In this document: positions 51,430 to 59,497 of the stretch, piece by piece | Layout: each line of letters begins with the position of its first letter | Numbering within the stretch: position 1 is the first letter of the stretch | DNA from: Thermohalobaculum sp039180675 | GTDB lineage: Bacteria; Pseudomonadota; Alphaproteobacteria; Rhodobacterales; Rhodobacteraceae | Length of the DNA: 64,000 nt | Assembly (NCBI GenBank): GCA_039180675.1 | Contig: JBCDDC010000011.1 | Span: 1 to 64,000 of the forward strand | Direction: 5' to 3' | Notes under the pieces: model-generated | Database searches by the model: none | Told to the model about the DNA's origin: nothing | The model's input: only the letters and a program-made list of their open reading frames with translations | Made by a program: the position numbers and the translations under genes

Positions 51430-52337
51430 CGCAGCCTCGGGTTCAGAGCGTCCCGTAACCAGTCACCAAGGAGATTGACCGAGAGGGCGAGCGACAGGAG
51501 CGTCAGCGCGGGGAAGAGCAGGATCCACCACTCCGTATGCATGAAATCCTGACCGATCCGTACCAGTGTTCCGAGTGAGGGTTTGGTCGGCGGCGCGCCA
51601 ACCCCGAGGAAGCTGAGCGTCGCTTCGGCGATAATCGCCAGCGCCAGCGAGATCGTCGCGATCACGAGAACCGGGTTCAGCACATTAGGCAGGATGTGGC
51701 GGAGCATAATCGCGCCGGAGGGCCGCCCGATCAGCCTTGCGGCCTGCACATACTCCTTGTTCTTCTCGACCAGCGTGGCGCCCCTGACCACGCGGGCGAA
51801 CTGCACCCAGTCCGACAGCCCGATGGCGAGGATCAGCACCCAGATCGCCATCTGATCGCGCAGTTCGACGGGCGTGAACCCCTTGGCGATCCCGAAGATC
51901 AGCATCGCGATCAGGATCGAGGGGAAGGTGAGCTGCACATCGGCGATGCGCATGATCACGGTCTCGGTCCAGCCGCCGACATATCCTGCGACAAGACCGA
52001 GGGTCACGCCGAGGGTCATGGCGAAGAGCACGGCCATGACGCCGACGAAGAGCGAGATCCGCATCCCGTAGAGTATGGTTGAGAAGACATCGCGCCCCTG
52101 GTCGTCAGCACCGAGCCAGAAGACCTCTTGCGTGAACTCATTTGGCTGCATCGGCGGCGAGAAGCCGTTGAGCAGATTAAGCGTCACCGGGTCATGCGGA
52201 TCGAAGGGCGCGATCAGGGGCGCGAAAATCGCGGCGAGGATCAGCGCAATCGCGACGAAAGACGAGACGATCGCCACGGGTGAATGCCGGAAAGACCACA
52301 TCAGGTCGGTGTCCCAGGCGCGTGCGATACGCTCCAT
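51426..52337 (-). CDS. Oligopeptide-type ABC transporter permease (DppC-like)
   Basis: A 303-residue membrane protein. The N-terminal helix HSPVAIVSSFVAIALILAAI and the DppC-type NPHDPV-like loop are followed by the five-helix core with GAIMLRHILPNVLNPVLVIA, the EAA loop that contacts the ATPase. The C-terminal GDWLRDALNPRLR is typical. Three bases separate it from dppB and it overlaps the ATPase gene. Confidence 0.93.
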   Translation of the reverse strand: MERIARAWDTDLMWSFRHSPVAIVSSFVAIALILAAIFAPLIAPFDPHDPVTLNLLNGFSPPMQPNEFTQEVFWLGADDQGRDVFSTILYGMRISLFVGVMAVLFAMTLGVTLGLVAGYVGGWTETVIMRIADVQLTFPSILIAMLIFGIAKGFTPVELRDQMAIWVLILAIGLSDWVQFARVVRGATLVEKNKEYVQAARLIGRPSGAIMLRHILPNVLNPVLVIATISLALAIIAEATLSFLGVGAPPTKPSLGTLVRIGQDFMHTEWWILLFPALTLLSLALSVNLLGDWLRDALNPRLR

Positions 52338-52340
52338 CGC

Positions 52341-53324
52341 TCAGGCCTTTCCGGTCGGCCGTTCGGCGCTGAGCCGCGGGTCGATGGCGAAATAGAGCAG
52401 GTCGACGACAAGGTTGATCCCGACGAAGAGGACCGAGATCAGCATCAGATAGGCGGCCATTACCGGGATATCGACGAACTGGATCGCGTTGATGAAGAGA
52501 AGCCCGACGCCCGGCCACTGGAAGACTGTCTCGGTGATGATCGCGAAGGCGATGATCGAGCCGAGTTGGAGCCCGGTGATCGTGATCACGGGCACCAGCG
52601 TGTTCTTGAGGGCATGGCGGAAGTTGATCGCGCGCTCGCGCAGGCCGCGGGCGCGGGCGAAACGAATGTAGTCCTGCCTCAGCACCTCCAGCATCTCGGC
52701 GCGTACCAGGCGCATGATCAGGGTCATCTGGTAAAGGCCGAGCGTGATCGAGGGCAGGATGAGCGCCTTGAGCCCGCTCTCGGTCAGAAGTCCGGTGGTC
52801 CACCAGCCGAGATCGACGATCTCTCCCCGCCCGAAACTGGGGAGCCATTTGAGCTCCACCGCGAAGACGTAGATGAGCAGAATCCCGATCAAAAAGGTCG
52901 GCAGCGAGACGCCGATCAGGCTTGACGACATGATCACGTTCGACAGCCAGCCGTCTCGCCTGATCGCGGTGTAGACGCCGAGGGTGATGCCGATGACGAT
53001 CGCGAAGATGCCCGAGATCAACGCAAGCTCCAGCGTTGCAGGCAGGCGTTCTGCCAGGATGTCTTCGACCGGGCGGCCCTGCCGGTAGCTGATGCCAAGC
53101 TCGCCCTGGGACGCGTTGACCAGGAACTTCCAGTACTGGACCGGGAAGGGCTTATCGAGGCCGAGCTGCGCGCGCAGGCGCTCGACATCCGCATCCGTCC
53201 GCTCCTGCCCCAGCATGTTCTCGATCGGATCGCCAACGAAGTTGAACATCGAGAAAGCGACAAGTCCTACGGCGAGCAGGACGATGACCGATTGTCCGAC
53301 ACGGCGGATGATATAGGCGAGCAT
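52341..53324 (-). CDS. Oligopeptide-type ABC transporter permease (DppB-like)
   Basis: A 327-residue membrane protein with six helices, beginning MLAYIIRRVGQSVIVLLAVG, the family N-terminus. The ATPase-contact loop RERAINFRHALKNTLVPVIT is visible, and NLVVDLLYFAIDPRL closes the protein. It is downstream of the binding-protein gene after a hairpin-containing spacer and partners with the DppC-like permease. Confidence 0.94.
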   Translation of the reverse strand: MLAYIIRRVGQSVIVLLAVGLVAFSMFNFVGDPIENMLGQERTDADVERLRAQLGLDKPFPVQYWKFLVNASQGELGISYRQGRPVEDILAERLPATLELALISGIFAIVIGITLGVYTAIRRDGWLSNVIMSSSLIGVSLPTFLIGILLIYVFAVELKWLPSFGRGEIVDLGWWTTGLLTESGLKALILPSITLGLYQMTLIMRLVRAEMLEVLRQDYIRFARARGLRERAINFRHALKNTLVPVITITGLQLGSIIAFAIITETVFQWPGVGLLFINAIQFVDIPVMAAYLMLISVLFVGINLVVDLLYFAIDPRLSAERPTGKA

Positions 53325-53330
53325 GGCGCG

Positions 53331-53381
53331 GCGTTTCCGAAAACGCGGGGTGAGCGCCCGGGGCGGCTGACCGCCCCGGGC
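53331..53381 (-). terminator. Two hairpins between the binding-protein and DppB-like genes
   Basis: A perfect 11-bp stem GCCCGGGGCGG-ctga-CCGCCCCGGGC (53356-53381) lies 7 bases after the binding-protein stop, and a second hairpin GCGTTT-ccga-AAACGC at 53331-53346 precedes dppB. No T-run follows, which suggests mRNA protection and partial attenuation rather than full termination. Confidence 0.65.
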
Positions 53382-53388
53382 AAAGGGT

Positions 53389-54969
53389 CTAGTTCAGCGT
53401 GAAGTACTTGATCTTCGGCTGATCCTCTGGCGAGACGATGGTCTCGACACTGGTCTTCATGCCCCAGTTCAGCACCTGATGGTGGATCGGCAGGTAGATC
53501 ACATCATTCTGCACCTGATCCCAGATCGAGGCGATCGCGTCGTTGCGGGCATCGAGGTTGGTCTCGGAGGCCAGGGCCTGGATCTTGGTGTCGAGCTCCG
53601 GGTTCGAGTAGCGGGTGCCGTTCCACGAGCCGTACTTCTCGCCCTTGGTGTGGACGAGGAAGTTGAAGATGTATTCGGAGTCGAAGGTCGGAACCCCCCA
53701 GCCGAGCATGTAGAAGTCGGTCTCGAGGTTGTTGATCAGCGGGAAGTGCTGGGCCTTTGGCTTCGCGTCCAGGTTCACCTCGATACCGATCTGCGCCATC
53801 ATGCCGACAGCGGCCTGACAGATCGCTTCGTCATTGATGTAGCGGTCGTTCGGGCAGTTCAGCGTGATCGAGAACCCGTCGCCGTAGCCCGCATCGGCCA
53901 TCAGGCCGCGGGCCTTTTCGAGATCGGAACCCGGCACGGTGTCGAGATCCGAGGTCCAGCCGTTGACGAAGGGTGGCATGATCACGCCCGCCGGTTGCGA
54001 CTGGCCGCGCATGACAACCTTCTTGATCGCATCGCGGTTGATAGCGATCTTCATCGCCTTTCGCACGCGGACATCCGAGAACGGGTTCTTGCCGTCGACA
54101 TTGTCGCTTTGCAGATCTGCGTCGCCCTGGTTGAGGCCGAAGAAGATCACCCGGTTCTGCGCGGCGGTACGAACATTGAGGCCGGGTGCCTCGGCGACGC
54201 GGCCAAGATCTTGCACTGGCACGTCCTGGATGAAGTCGACCTCGCCGGAGAGGAGTGCGGCGACGCGGGTCGCCGCGTTCTGGATCGGGGTGTAGATGAT
54301 CTCGGAGACTTTAAGCGGAAACTCGCCCTTGCCCCAATAGTTCTCGTGGGCCTGGAGCACCGTCTTGGTGTCCGGCTCGCGGCTGATCAGCTTGTAGGGG
54401 CCGGTTCCGTTGGCGTTGCGAGCCGAGAAGGTCTCCTCCCCGCCTTCGAAGTCCTGCACTTTCACGGCGTTGTTTGCCTCGGTCCACTCCTTGTCCATCA
54501 TGAACATGTTGGTGAGGTTCGACGGCATGATCGGGTTCGGGCCGTCGGTCACGATCTCGACGGTCAGGGGCCCTGCCGCGCGGACTTCCTTCACGCTCGC
54601 CAGCAGCTCCTTCATGTCGCTGTCCGGCGTCATCGCGCGGTTGAGAGAGAAGACAACGTCGGCGGAGTCGAACGCCGCGCCGTCATGGAAGGTCACACCC
54701 TCGCGCAGTTCGAAGACCCAGACGTTCGGATCGGACTCCGAAGGCGCCCATGAGGTCGACAGGCCGGGCACCATCTTGCCAGAGTTGTCGCGCAGCACCA
54801 GCGGCTCATAGATCTGGTGGGCCAGCGTATGGGTCGGCCCCTCATTCTGGGCATGAGGGTCGAGGGTGAGGCTGTCGCCGGCGCGCGCCCAGCGCAGCGT
54901 CTCGGCACTTGCCGCTTGGGCGCCGATCACCAGCGCTGTTGCGGCCATAAGAAGGAATTTGGCTTTCAT
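53389..54969 (-). CDS. Oligopeptide-type ABC transporter substrate-binding protein (DppA-like)
   Basis: A 526-residue periplasmic binding protein of the SBP_bac_5 family. The signal peptide is MKAKFLLMAATALVIGAQAASA, cleaved before ETLRW. The mature opening RWARAGDSLTLDPHAQNEGP and WVFELREGVTFHDGAAF are typical of peptide/nickel-type binding proteins. ATG 54969 has GGAG nine bases upstream. A TTG at 54984 would be only a longer reading. The real ligand could be peptides, glutathione or another small solute. Confidence 0.94.
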   Translation of the reverse strand: MKAKFLLMAATALVIGAQAASAETLRWARAGDSLTLDPHAQNEGPTHTLAHQIYEPLVLRDNSGKMVPGLSTSWAPSESDPNVWVFELREGVTFHDGAAFDSADVVFSLNRAMTPDSDMKELLASVKEVRAAGPLTVEIVTDGPNPIMPSNLTNMFMMDKEWTEANNAVKVQDFEGGEETFSARNANGTGPYKLISREPDTKTVLQAHENYWGKGEFPLKVSEIIYTPIQNAATRVAALLSGEVDFIQDVPVQDLGRVAEAPGLNVRTAAQNRVIFFGLNQGDADLQSDNVDGKNPFSDVRVRKAMKIAINRDAIKKVVMRGQSQPAGVIMPPFVNGWTSDLDTVPGSDLEKARGLMADAGYGDGFSITLNCPNDRYINDEAICQAAVGMMAQIGIEVNLDAKPKAQHFPLINNLETDFYMLGWGVPTFDSEYIFNFLVHTKGEKYGSWNGTRYSNPELDTKIQALASETNLDARNDAIASIWDQVQNDVIYLPIHHQVLNWGMKTSVETIVSPEDQPKIKYFTLN

Positions 54970-55181
54970 TGTGGGGTTCTCCAACTGTCGTTGATGCGTT
55001 GCAGTATTAACGTGCAGGCGGGTTTGACAAGGTGGAACTTGCCGGGGGCGTTGTTAAGGCATTTGGCAGGCCGTTCCGGGGGGTGTGTGTGGACGCCCAG
55101 GCCCTCATCGATCTTTCGCTGGTCACTAGATTTTGCGTGTTGCGCCCTGCTGGCACAGGTAGTGACAGACTAAATCTGGCT

Positions 55182-55212
55182 GGAAATTAGTGCATTCTTA
55201 TGCATTATTTCC
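55182..55212. promoter_or_regulatory. Large dyad immediately upstream of the tungstate operon
   Basis: GGAAAT-N3-TGCAT-N4-ATGCA-N2-ATTTCC forms a 31-base imperfect palindrome ending 23 bases before the TupB-like start. Its size and two half-sites per arm suggest a transcription factor operator, for which the HTH/binding-protein-domain regulator at 57542 is the obvious candidate. Inferred. Confidence 0.5.
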
Positions 55213-55235
55213 GTAAAATTGGAGATAATGCAGCT

Positions 55236-55943
55236 ATGGATGGTTTCTGGGGCGTTCTGAGCAGTGCGGTCGGGCTGATCCTGGGCGGGGACGCGGGTCT
55301 TTTGGAGATCATCGCGCTTTCGCTGCAGGTCACCCTGAGCGCCGTGGTGATCGCTTGTGCGATCGGCCTGCCGTTGGGAGCGCTGGTGGGCACCTTTCGT
55401 TTTCCCGGTCGCATGGCGCTGATCGTGCTGCTGAACTCGCTGATGGGGCTGCCACCGGTGGTCGTGGGACTCGCGGTCTATCTAATGCTGTCGGCCGCCG
55501 GTCCGCTCGGCCCGCTTGCGCTGCTCTACACGCCGACCGCGATGATCATTGCGCAGACGATCATCGTGGCTCCGATCGTCGCGGCGCTGACTCGGCAGGT
55601 GGTGGAGGATCTGGATGCCGAGTATGCTGAGCAGTTCGCCTCGCTTGGTGTCGATGGAGCGCAGAGGATTTGGGTACTTCTCTGGGACGCGCGGTTCAGC
55701 CTGCTGACGGTGGCCCTGGCGGGTTTCGGCCGGGCGGTGGCCGAAGTCGGCGCGGTGATCATCGTGGGCGGGAACATCAATCACCTGACCCGGGTGATGA
55801 CGACGACGATCGCGCTCGAGACCTCGAAGGGCAATCTGGAGCTTGCAATGGCACTCGGCATCGTTCTGCTGGCGATTGCCATCGTCATCAACGCGCTGGT
55901 GATGTCGGTGCGTGCGTCGGCTGCGAGGGCGGCCTATGCGTGA
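55236..55943 (+). CDS. tupB: Tungstate ABC transporter permease TupB
   Basis: A 235-residue permease with about five helices. NSLMGLPPVVVGLAVYLML and GAVIIVGGNINHLTRVMTTTIALETSKGNLELAMALG are hallmarks of the TupB/WtpB-type tungstate permease family. ATG 55236 is preceded by GGAG at 55221. The family imports tungstate with high affinity for tungsten-dependent enzymes such as some formate dehydrogenases. Gene order is tupB-tupC-tupA. The stop overlaps tupC. Confidence 0.9.
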   Translation: MDGFWGVLSSAVGLILGGDAGLLEIIALSLQVTLSAVVIACAIGLPLGALVGTFRFPGRMALIVLLNSLMGLPPVVVGLAVYLMLSAAGPLGPLALLYTPTAMIIAQTIIVAPIVAALTRQVVEDLDAEYAEQFASLGVDGAQRIWVLLWDARFSLLTVALAGFGRAVAEVGAVIIVGGNINHLTRVMTTTIALETSKGNLELAMALGIVLLAIAIVINALVMSVRASAARAAYA

Positions 55944-56733
55944 TATGCCCGGCGCGATGAGCAGAAGAACAACATCTGACCGGCCGTTGCTCGCGGCGCG
56001 CGGGCTGGTCTTCGAGGCGGGCGGGCAGCGGCTGATCGACGGTCTGGATCTGGATGTCCATACCGGCCGGCGTCTGGTCATCCTGGGCGCGAACGGTGCG
56101 GGTAAGAGCGTCACGCTCAGGCTGCTCCACGGTCTTTTGACTCCCGCCGCGGGCAGGATTCTATGGGACGGGCGGTCCCTGGATGCAGCGGCGCGTCGGG
56201 CGCAGGCGCTGGTTTTCCAGCGCCCGGTGATGCTGCGAAGGTCGGTTCGCGCCAACCTCCGCTTCGCCCTGTCGACTAGGGTGCTCAGCCTGGCGGAGCG
56301 GCAGGTGCGCGAGGACGATGCGCTCGACCGTGCGCGGCTGACCGATCTGGCCGACCGGCCGGCGCGGCTTCTCTCGGTCGGTGAGCAGCAACGCCTTGCC
56401 GTTGCGCGGGCGCTGGCTTGCAAGCCGCGCCTGCTACTACTGGACGAGCCGACCGCGAGCCTCGACCCGGCCTCTACTCTTGCGGTGGAGGAACTCGTCT
56501 GCGATGCGCAGGCCGATGGTGTGACCATCGTTCTTGTCACGCACGACGCCGGGCAGGCGCGGCGGATCGGAGACGATGCCGTTTTTCTCCACGCCGGGCG
56601 TGTGGCCGAGGCGGGGCCTGCCGCCGATGTGCTTGAGCGTCCAAGTTCCGAGGCGGCGCGCGCCTGGCTCGAAGGGCGGATCTATCTTAGCTCGATTGAG
56701 GATCGGGGTGGGCGTAAAGGCGGCAGAGGGTGA
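55936..56733 (+). CDS. tupC: Tungstate ABC transporter ATP-binding protein TupC
   Basis: A 265-residue ATPase. Walker A is GANGAGKSV, with Val following Ser in place of Thr, the signature is LLSVGEQQRLAVAR, with Val replacing the second Gly, and LLLLDEPTASLD is Walker B. The signature change (S-V-G-E instead of S-G-G-Q) is tolerated in several oxyanion transporters. I choose ATG 55936, overlapping the tupB stop. ATG 55945 is a shorter alternative. It overlaps the tupA GTG start by four bases. Confidence 0.88.
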   Translation: MRDMPGAMSRRTTSDRPLLAARGLVFEAGGQRLIDGLDLDVHTGRRLVILGANGAGKSVTLRLLHGLLTPAAGRILWDGRSLDAAARRAQALVFQRPVMLRRSVRANLRFALSTRVLSLAERQVREDDALDRARLTDLADRPARLLSVGEQQRLAVARALACKPRLLLLDEPTASLDPASTLAVEELVCDAQADGVTIVLVTHDAGQARRIGDDAVFLHAGRVAEAGPAADVLERPSSEAARAWLEGRIYLSSIEDRGGRKGGRG

Positions 56734-57545
56734 TCCGGCGCTTTTTTCTTGGCCTCGCCGTTTTGCTGGCATCCGCCGGGCTGGCGTCCGGCAACGATAG
56801 ATTCATCATCGTTCAGTCAACTACATCCACCCAGAATTCGGGCCTGTTCGACCACATCCTGCCGATCTTCGAGGCGCGGAGCGGGATCGATGTGCGGGTC
56901 GTTGCCGTTGGCACGGGGCAAGCCATCCGCAACGCGTCCAACGGGGACGGGGATGTGCTGCTGGTCCATGCCCGCGAGGCCGAGGAGGCTTTTGTGGCTG
57001 CGGGTCACGGGATCGCGCGGGCGGATGTGATGTATAACGACTTCATCATCGTCGGCCCGGCCGATGACCCGGCCGAGGTCGCAGGCCTGAACAACGTCGT
57101 CGCCGCGTTGAGGCGTATTGCCGAAGGCGGCGTTATCTTCACCTCGCGCGGGGATGACAGCGGTACTCATAAGGCGGAGCTGAAGCTCTGGCAGACGGTT
57201 GGTATCGACCCGCGTGCATTCTCGGGCCGATGGTACCGCGAGACCGGCGCGGGCATGGGCGCGACGCTCAATATCGGGATCGAGATGGGCGCCTATGTTC
57301 TGACCGACCGGGCGACCTGGATCGCTTTCGGCAACAAGCAGGCGCATCGGATCGTGGTGGAGGGCGACCCGAGGCTTTTCAATCAGTACGGCATTATCCT
57401 GGTGAACCCCGAGCGTCATCCGAACGTGAAAGCAGATCTGGGCCAACAATTCGTCGATTGGGTGCTGTCGGCCGAGGGTCAGGCGGCAATCGGCAGCTAC
57501 AGGATCGGCGGGCGGCAACTGTTCTTCCCCAACGCAGAGGACTAG
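56730..57545 (+). CDS. tupA: Tungstate-binding periplasmic protein TupA
   Basis: A 271-residue solute-binding protein. The signal peptide is IRRFFLGLAVLLASAGLASG. The mature N-terminus reads RFIIVQSTTSTQNSGLFDHI, where TTSTQNSGL is the tungstate-binding motif of the TupA family, and FTSRGDDSGTHKAE gives a second oxyanion contact segment. GTG 56730 overlaps the tupC stop. It is convergent with the regulator gene by four bases. Confidence 0.93.
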   Translation: MIRRFFLGLAVLLASAGLASGNDRFIIVQSTTSTQNSGLFDHILPIFEARSGIDVRVVAVGTGQAIRNASNGDGDVLLVHAREAEEAFVAAGHGIARADVMYNDFIIVGPADDPAEVAGLNNVVAALRRIAEGGVIFTSRGDDSGTHKAELKLWQTVGIDPRAFSGRWYRETGAGMGATLNIGIEMGAYVLTDRATWIAFGNKQAHRIVVEGDPRLFNQYGIILVNPERHPNVKADLGQQFVDWVLSAEGQAAIGSYRIGGRQLFFPNAED

Positions 57546-58423
57546 GGGGAAAGCCAGCGGACCTCTCCAGCCCCGGAGAGGCCATAACCGCCCAGCGCTG
57601 TTGCCTTTGCCTCGAAGGCCGGGCTTTGCATGAAGGCGAGCAGAGCCTGGACCGGTTCGGTGAAATAGGCGCGCCGGTCGATCAGGAGATCAAAGCGCTC
57701 TTCAACCAGCGGCAGGAACGGGAGCTGGAACTGCCGGGCCATCGCCTCGATCCCGGGTGCAGCATCCGCCTCGTCCGATGCCACCGCGGCGGCGGCATCG
57801 CTTTCCGTCCGCGCGTAGGCAGTAGCGGACTGGAGGTCCTCGGCGGTCATGCCCGCATCGGCGAGAAGCTGCTCAAACAGGGCAGCGGCCCCGGCGCCGG
57901 GCTGGCGCAGGACGACCCTATGCCCTTTAAGATCTGCGATCGATGCGATCTGGCCATCCAGACGAGGCGACAGGATCAGCCCTCTCGACCGGGTTGCCCA
58001 GCCGATCAGGACGGCATCGGTGACACCCGCAGCGCTGACTGTCCCGATGTTCCAGCCGCCCGAATCCGGGACATGCAGGCCCGATAGCGCGGCCTCGCCT
58101 CGCGAAAAGCAGGTCAGGCCGTCTTGGCTGCCGTTGAAGAGCGTCGCGAGGCCCGAGCCCGATTCCCGCACCGCCCAGTCGAGCAGCGGATCATGCGAGC
58201 CGGTGAGGACATGCGGGCGTGGACCGCTGGCTGTGGCCGGCGCCTCCCCGAGCCAAGCCAGGACTTCGCCGCGTGGGAAGAGCAGCTTGCCCGTAATCCT
58301 GCGATGCGGGATCTCGCCCGCGGCTGCAAGGTCATAGACCTTGCGCTCTTTGACGCGTAGCAAATCCGCCACCTCACGCGTCGTGAGATAATGCGGTTCT
58401 GTCAGTCCTGTATCCTCGGTCAT
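57542..58423 (-). CDS. HTH regulator with periplasmic-binding-protein-like domain, next to the tungstate operon
   Basis: A 293-residue protein. The N-terminal excisionase/MerR-like helix-turn-helix LTTREVADLLRVKERKVYDL (about 13-32) is followed by IPHRRITGKLLFPRGEVLAWL, then a domain of about 200 residues with PBP-like segments GWATRSRGLILSPR and HRVVLRQPGAGAAALFEQLL. This architecture is used in molybdate- and tungstate-responsive regulators in several bacteria. It should sense oxyanion status and control the Tup operon, with the dyad at 55182-55212 as a possible site. ATG 58423 is selected. The longer reading to 58453 has no benefit. It is convergent with tupA. Confidence 0.82.
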   Translation of the reverse strand: MTEDTGLTEPHYLTTREVADLLRVKERKVYDLAAAGEIPHRRITGKLLFPRGEVLAWLGEAPATASGPRPHVLTGSHDPLLDWAVRESGSGLATLFNGSQDGLTCFSRGEAALSGLHVPDSGGWNIGTVSAAGVTDAVLIGWATRSRGLILSPRLDGQIASIADLKGHRVVLRQPGAGAAALFEQLLADAGMTAEDLQSATAYARTESDAAAAVASDEADAAPGIEAMARQFQLPFLPLVEERFDLLIDRRAYFTEPVQALLAFMQSPAFEAKATALGGYGLSGAGEVRWLSP

Positions 58424-58668
58424 ATCCGATCCCACGCTCTGAGCGGCCACCACATTCGATCAGGATCGGGCGAGGGGCAAGCTAACCAATCAGCCGAGTG
58501 CTGCAACCCACTTGAATTCGAGATCGTGTCGGGATGCGCCGTTGCGGGTGGGGCGCCGCCGCGATATCGTTCTACCAGCGATTTGCGGTATTTCAGAAGC
58601 GCTGCGAGGGAACAAGCCGTTGGGCGGCGCATATCCCGCCCGGCTCACAAGACAGATAGGAGACCAGA

Positions 58669-59091
58669 ATGTCTGATGCATCAGCCGGAGTCCGACGAAT
58701 TGTGACGGCCCTTCCCAAGCTCAGCAGCGCTGCCATAGCCATGGCGCTTCTCACCGGCACTCCGGGTCATGCCGCGGAGGAAAAGAACTTCATGGTCGAC
58801 ACAACCGGCGATCTTGCCGCTCTCTGTGGAGTGGGCCCTGAGAACGCGAACTATTCCGCCGCGATCCATATGTGCCAGGGCTATCTGCTTGGCGTGCACC
58901 ACTTTCACGAGGCGCTCGCGGCCGAATTGGAGGACGACATTTACTGTACCGATACCCGCAATCCGCGACCGAGCAGGAACGAGATCGTCGCCGAGTTCGT
59001 CAACTGGGTCGATGCAAACCCAACCGTCGCCGCATCGGAAGCGCTGGATGGCCTACTGCAATGGGCAGCGGTCAGCTTTCCGTGTAAATAG
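58669..59091 (+). CDS. Rap1a/Tai-like secreted protein
   Basis: A 140-residue protein with signal peptide and cleavage near GHA/AEE (about residue 36). The mature part has four Cys (ALCGVG, HMCQGY, DIYCTD, SFPCK) and helical segments typical of the Rap1a/Tai family (Ssp1/Rap1a-type T6SS immunity fold). AICHMCQGYLLG-like segment near 62-72 is the usual landmark. The family includes immunity proteins against secreted amidases and many members of unknown role. A weak association with the patatin lipoprotein downstream is possible. It is codirectional with two lipoprotein genes. Confidence 0.7.
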   Translation: MSDASAGVRRIVTALPKLSSAAIAMALLTGTPGHAAEEKNFMVDTTGDLAALCGVGPENANYSAAIHMCQGYLLGVHHFHEALAAELEDDIYCTDTRNPRPSRNEIVAEFVNWVDANPTVAASEALDGLLQWAAVSFPCK

Positions 59092-59117
59092 AAATACTTG
59101 AGGAAAGGAAGAGCATC

Positions 59118-59384
59118 ATGAAACCAGTGCTAGTTATCGCAGCAGGCGCCCTCCTTCTCAGCGGTTGCGCCGGGCTCAACGACACGGAGCAGCGTGCGCT
59201 CACCGGATCTGCGGCAGGGGCCGCCGGTGGTGCTGTCGTCGGTGCAATTGCCGGAAGCGCCGGACTTGGTGCCGCGATTGGCGCGGGCGCCGGACTTGTC
59301 GGCGGTCTTATCGTCGACAAGGTCCAAAAGGATAAAGAAGCCGCCTATCAGCGCGGCTATGCGGCTGGCAGGTCGTCGAACTGA
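59118..59384 (+). CDS. Glycine-zipper lipoprotein
   Basis: An 88-residue lipoprotein. The signal peptide ends with the lipobox LLSGC (Cys at about 17), and the mature sequence is a typical glycine-zipper tail GSAAGAAGGAVVGAIAGSAG followed by GAAIGAGAGLVGGLIVDKVQ. Such proteins anchor or span the outer membrane region, and many have unknown roles. GAGGAAAGGAAGAG precedes ATG 59118. It lies 26 bases after the Rap1a-like gene. Confidence 0.82.
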   Translation: MKPVLVIAAGALLLSGCAGLNDTEQRALTGSAAGAAGGAVVGAIAGSAGLGAAIGAGAGLVGGLIVDKVQKDKEAAYQRGYAAGRSSN

Positions 59385-59497
59385 TCGGCCATTCGGACAA
59401 CAGTGCTCTGTCATTGGGCAAAGGGCACAGACCACCTGTCTGATCCGATCAAAATATCGATTGGGTTCAATACCCATAAGCTGACCGGGGGGCTCAT

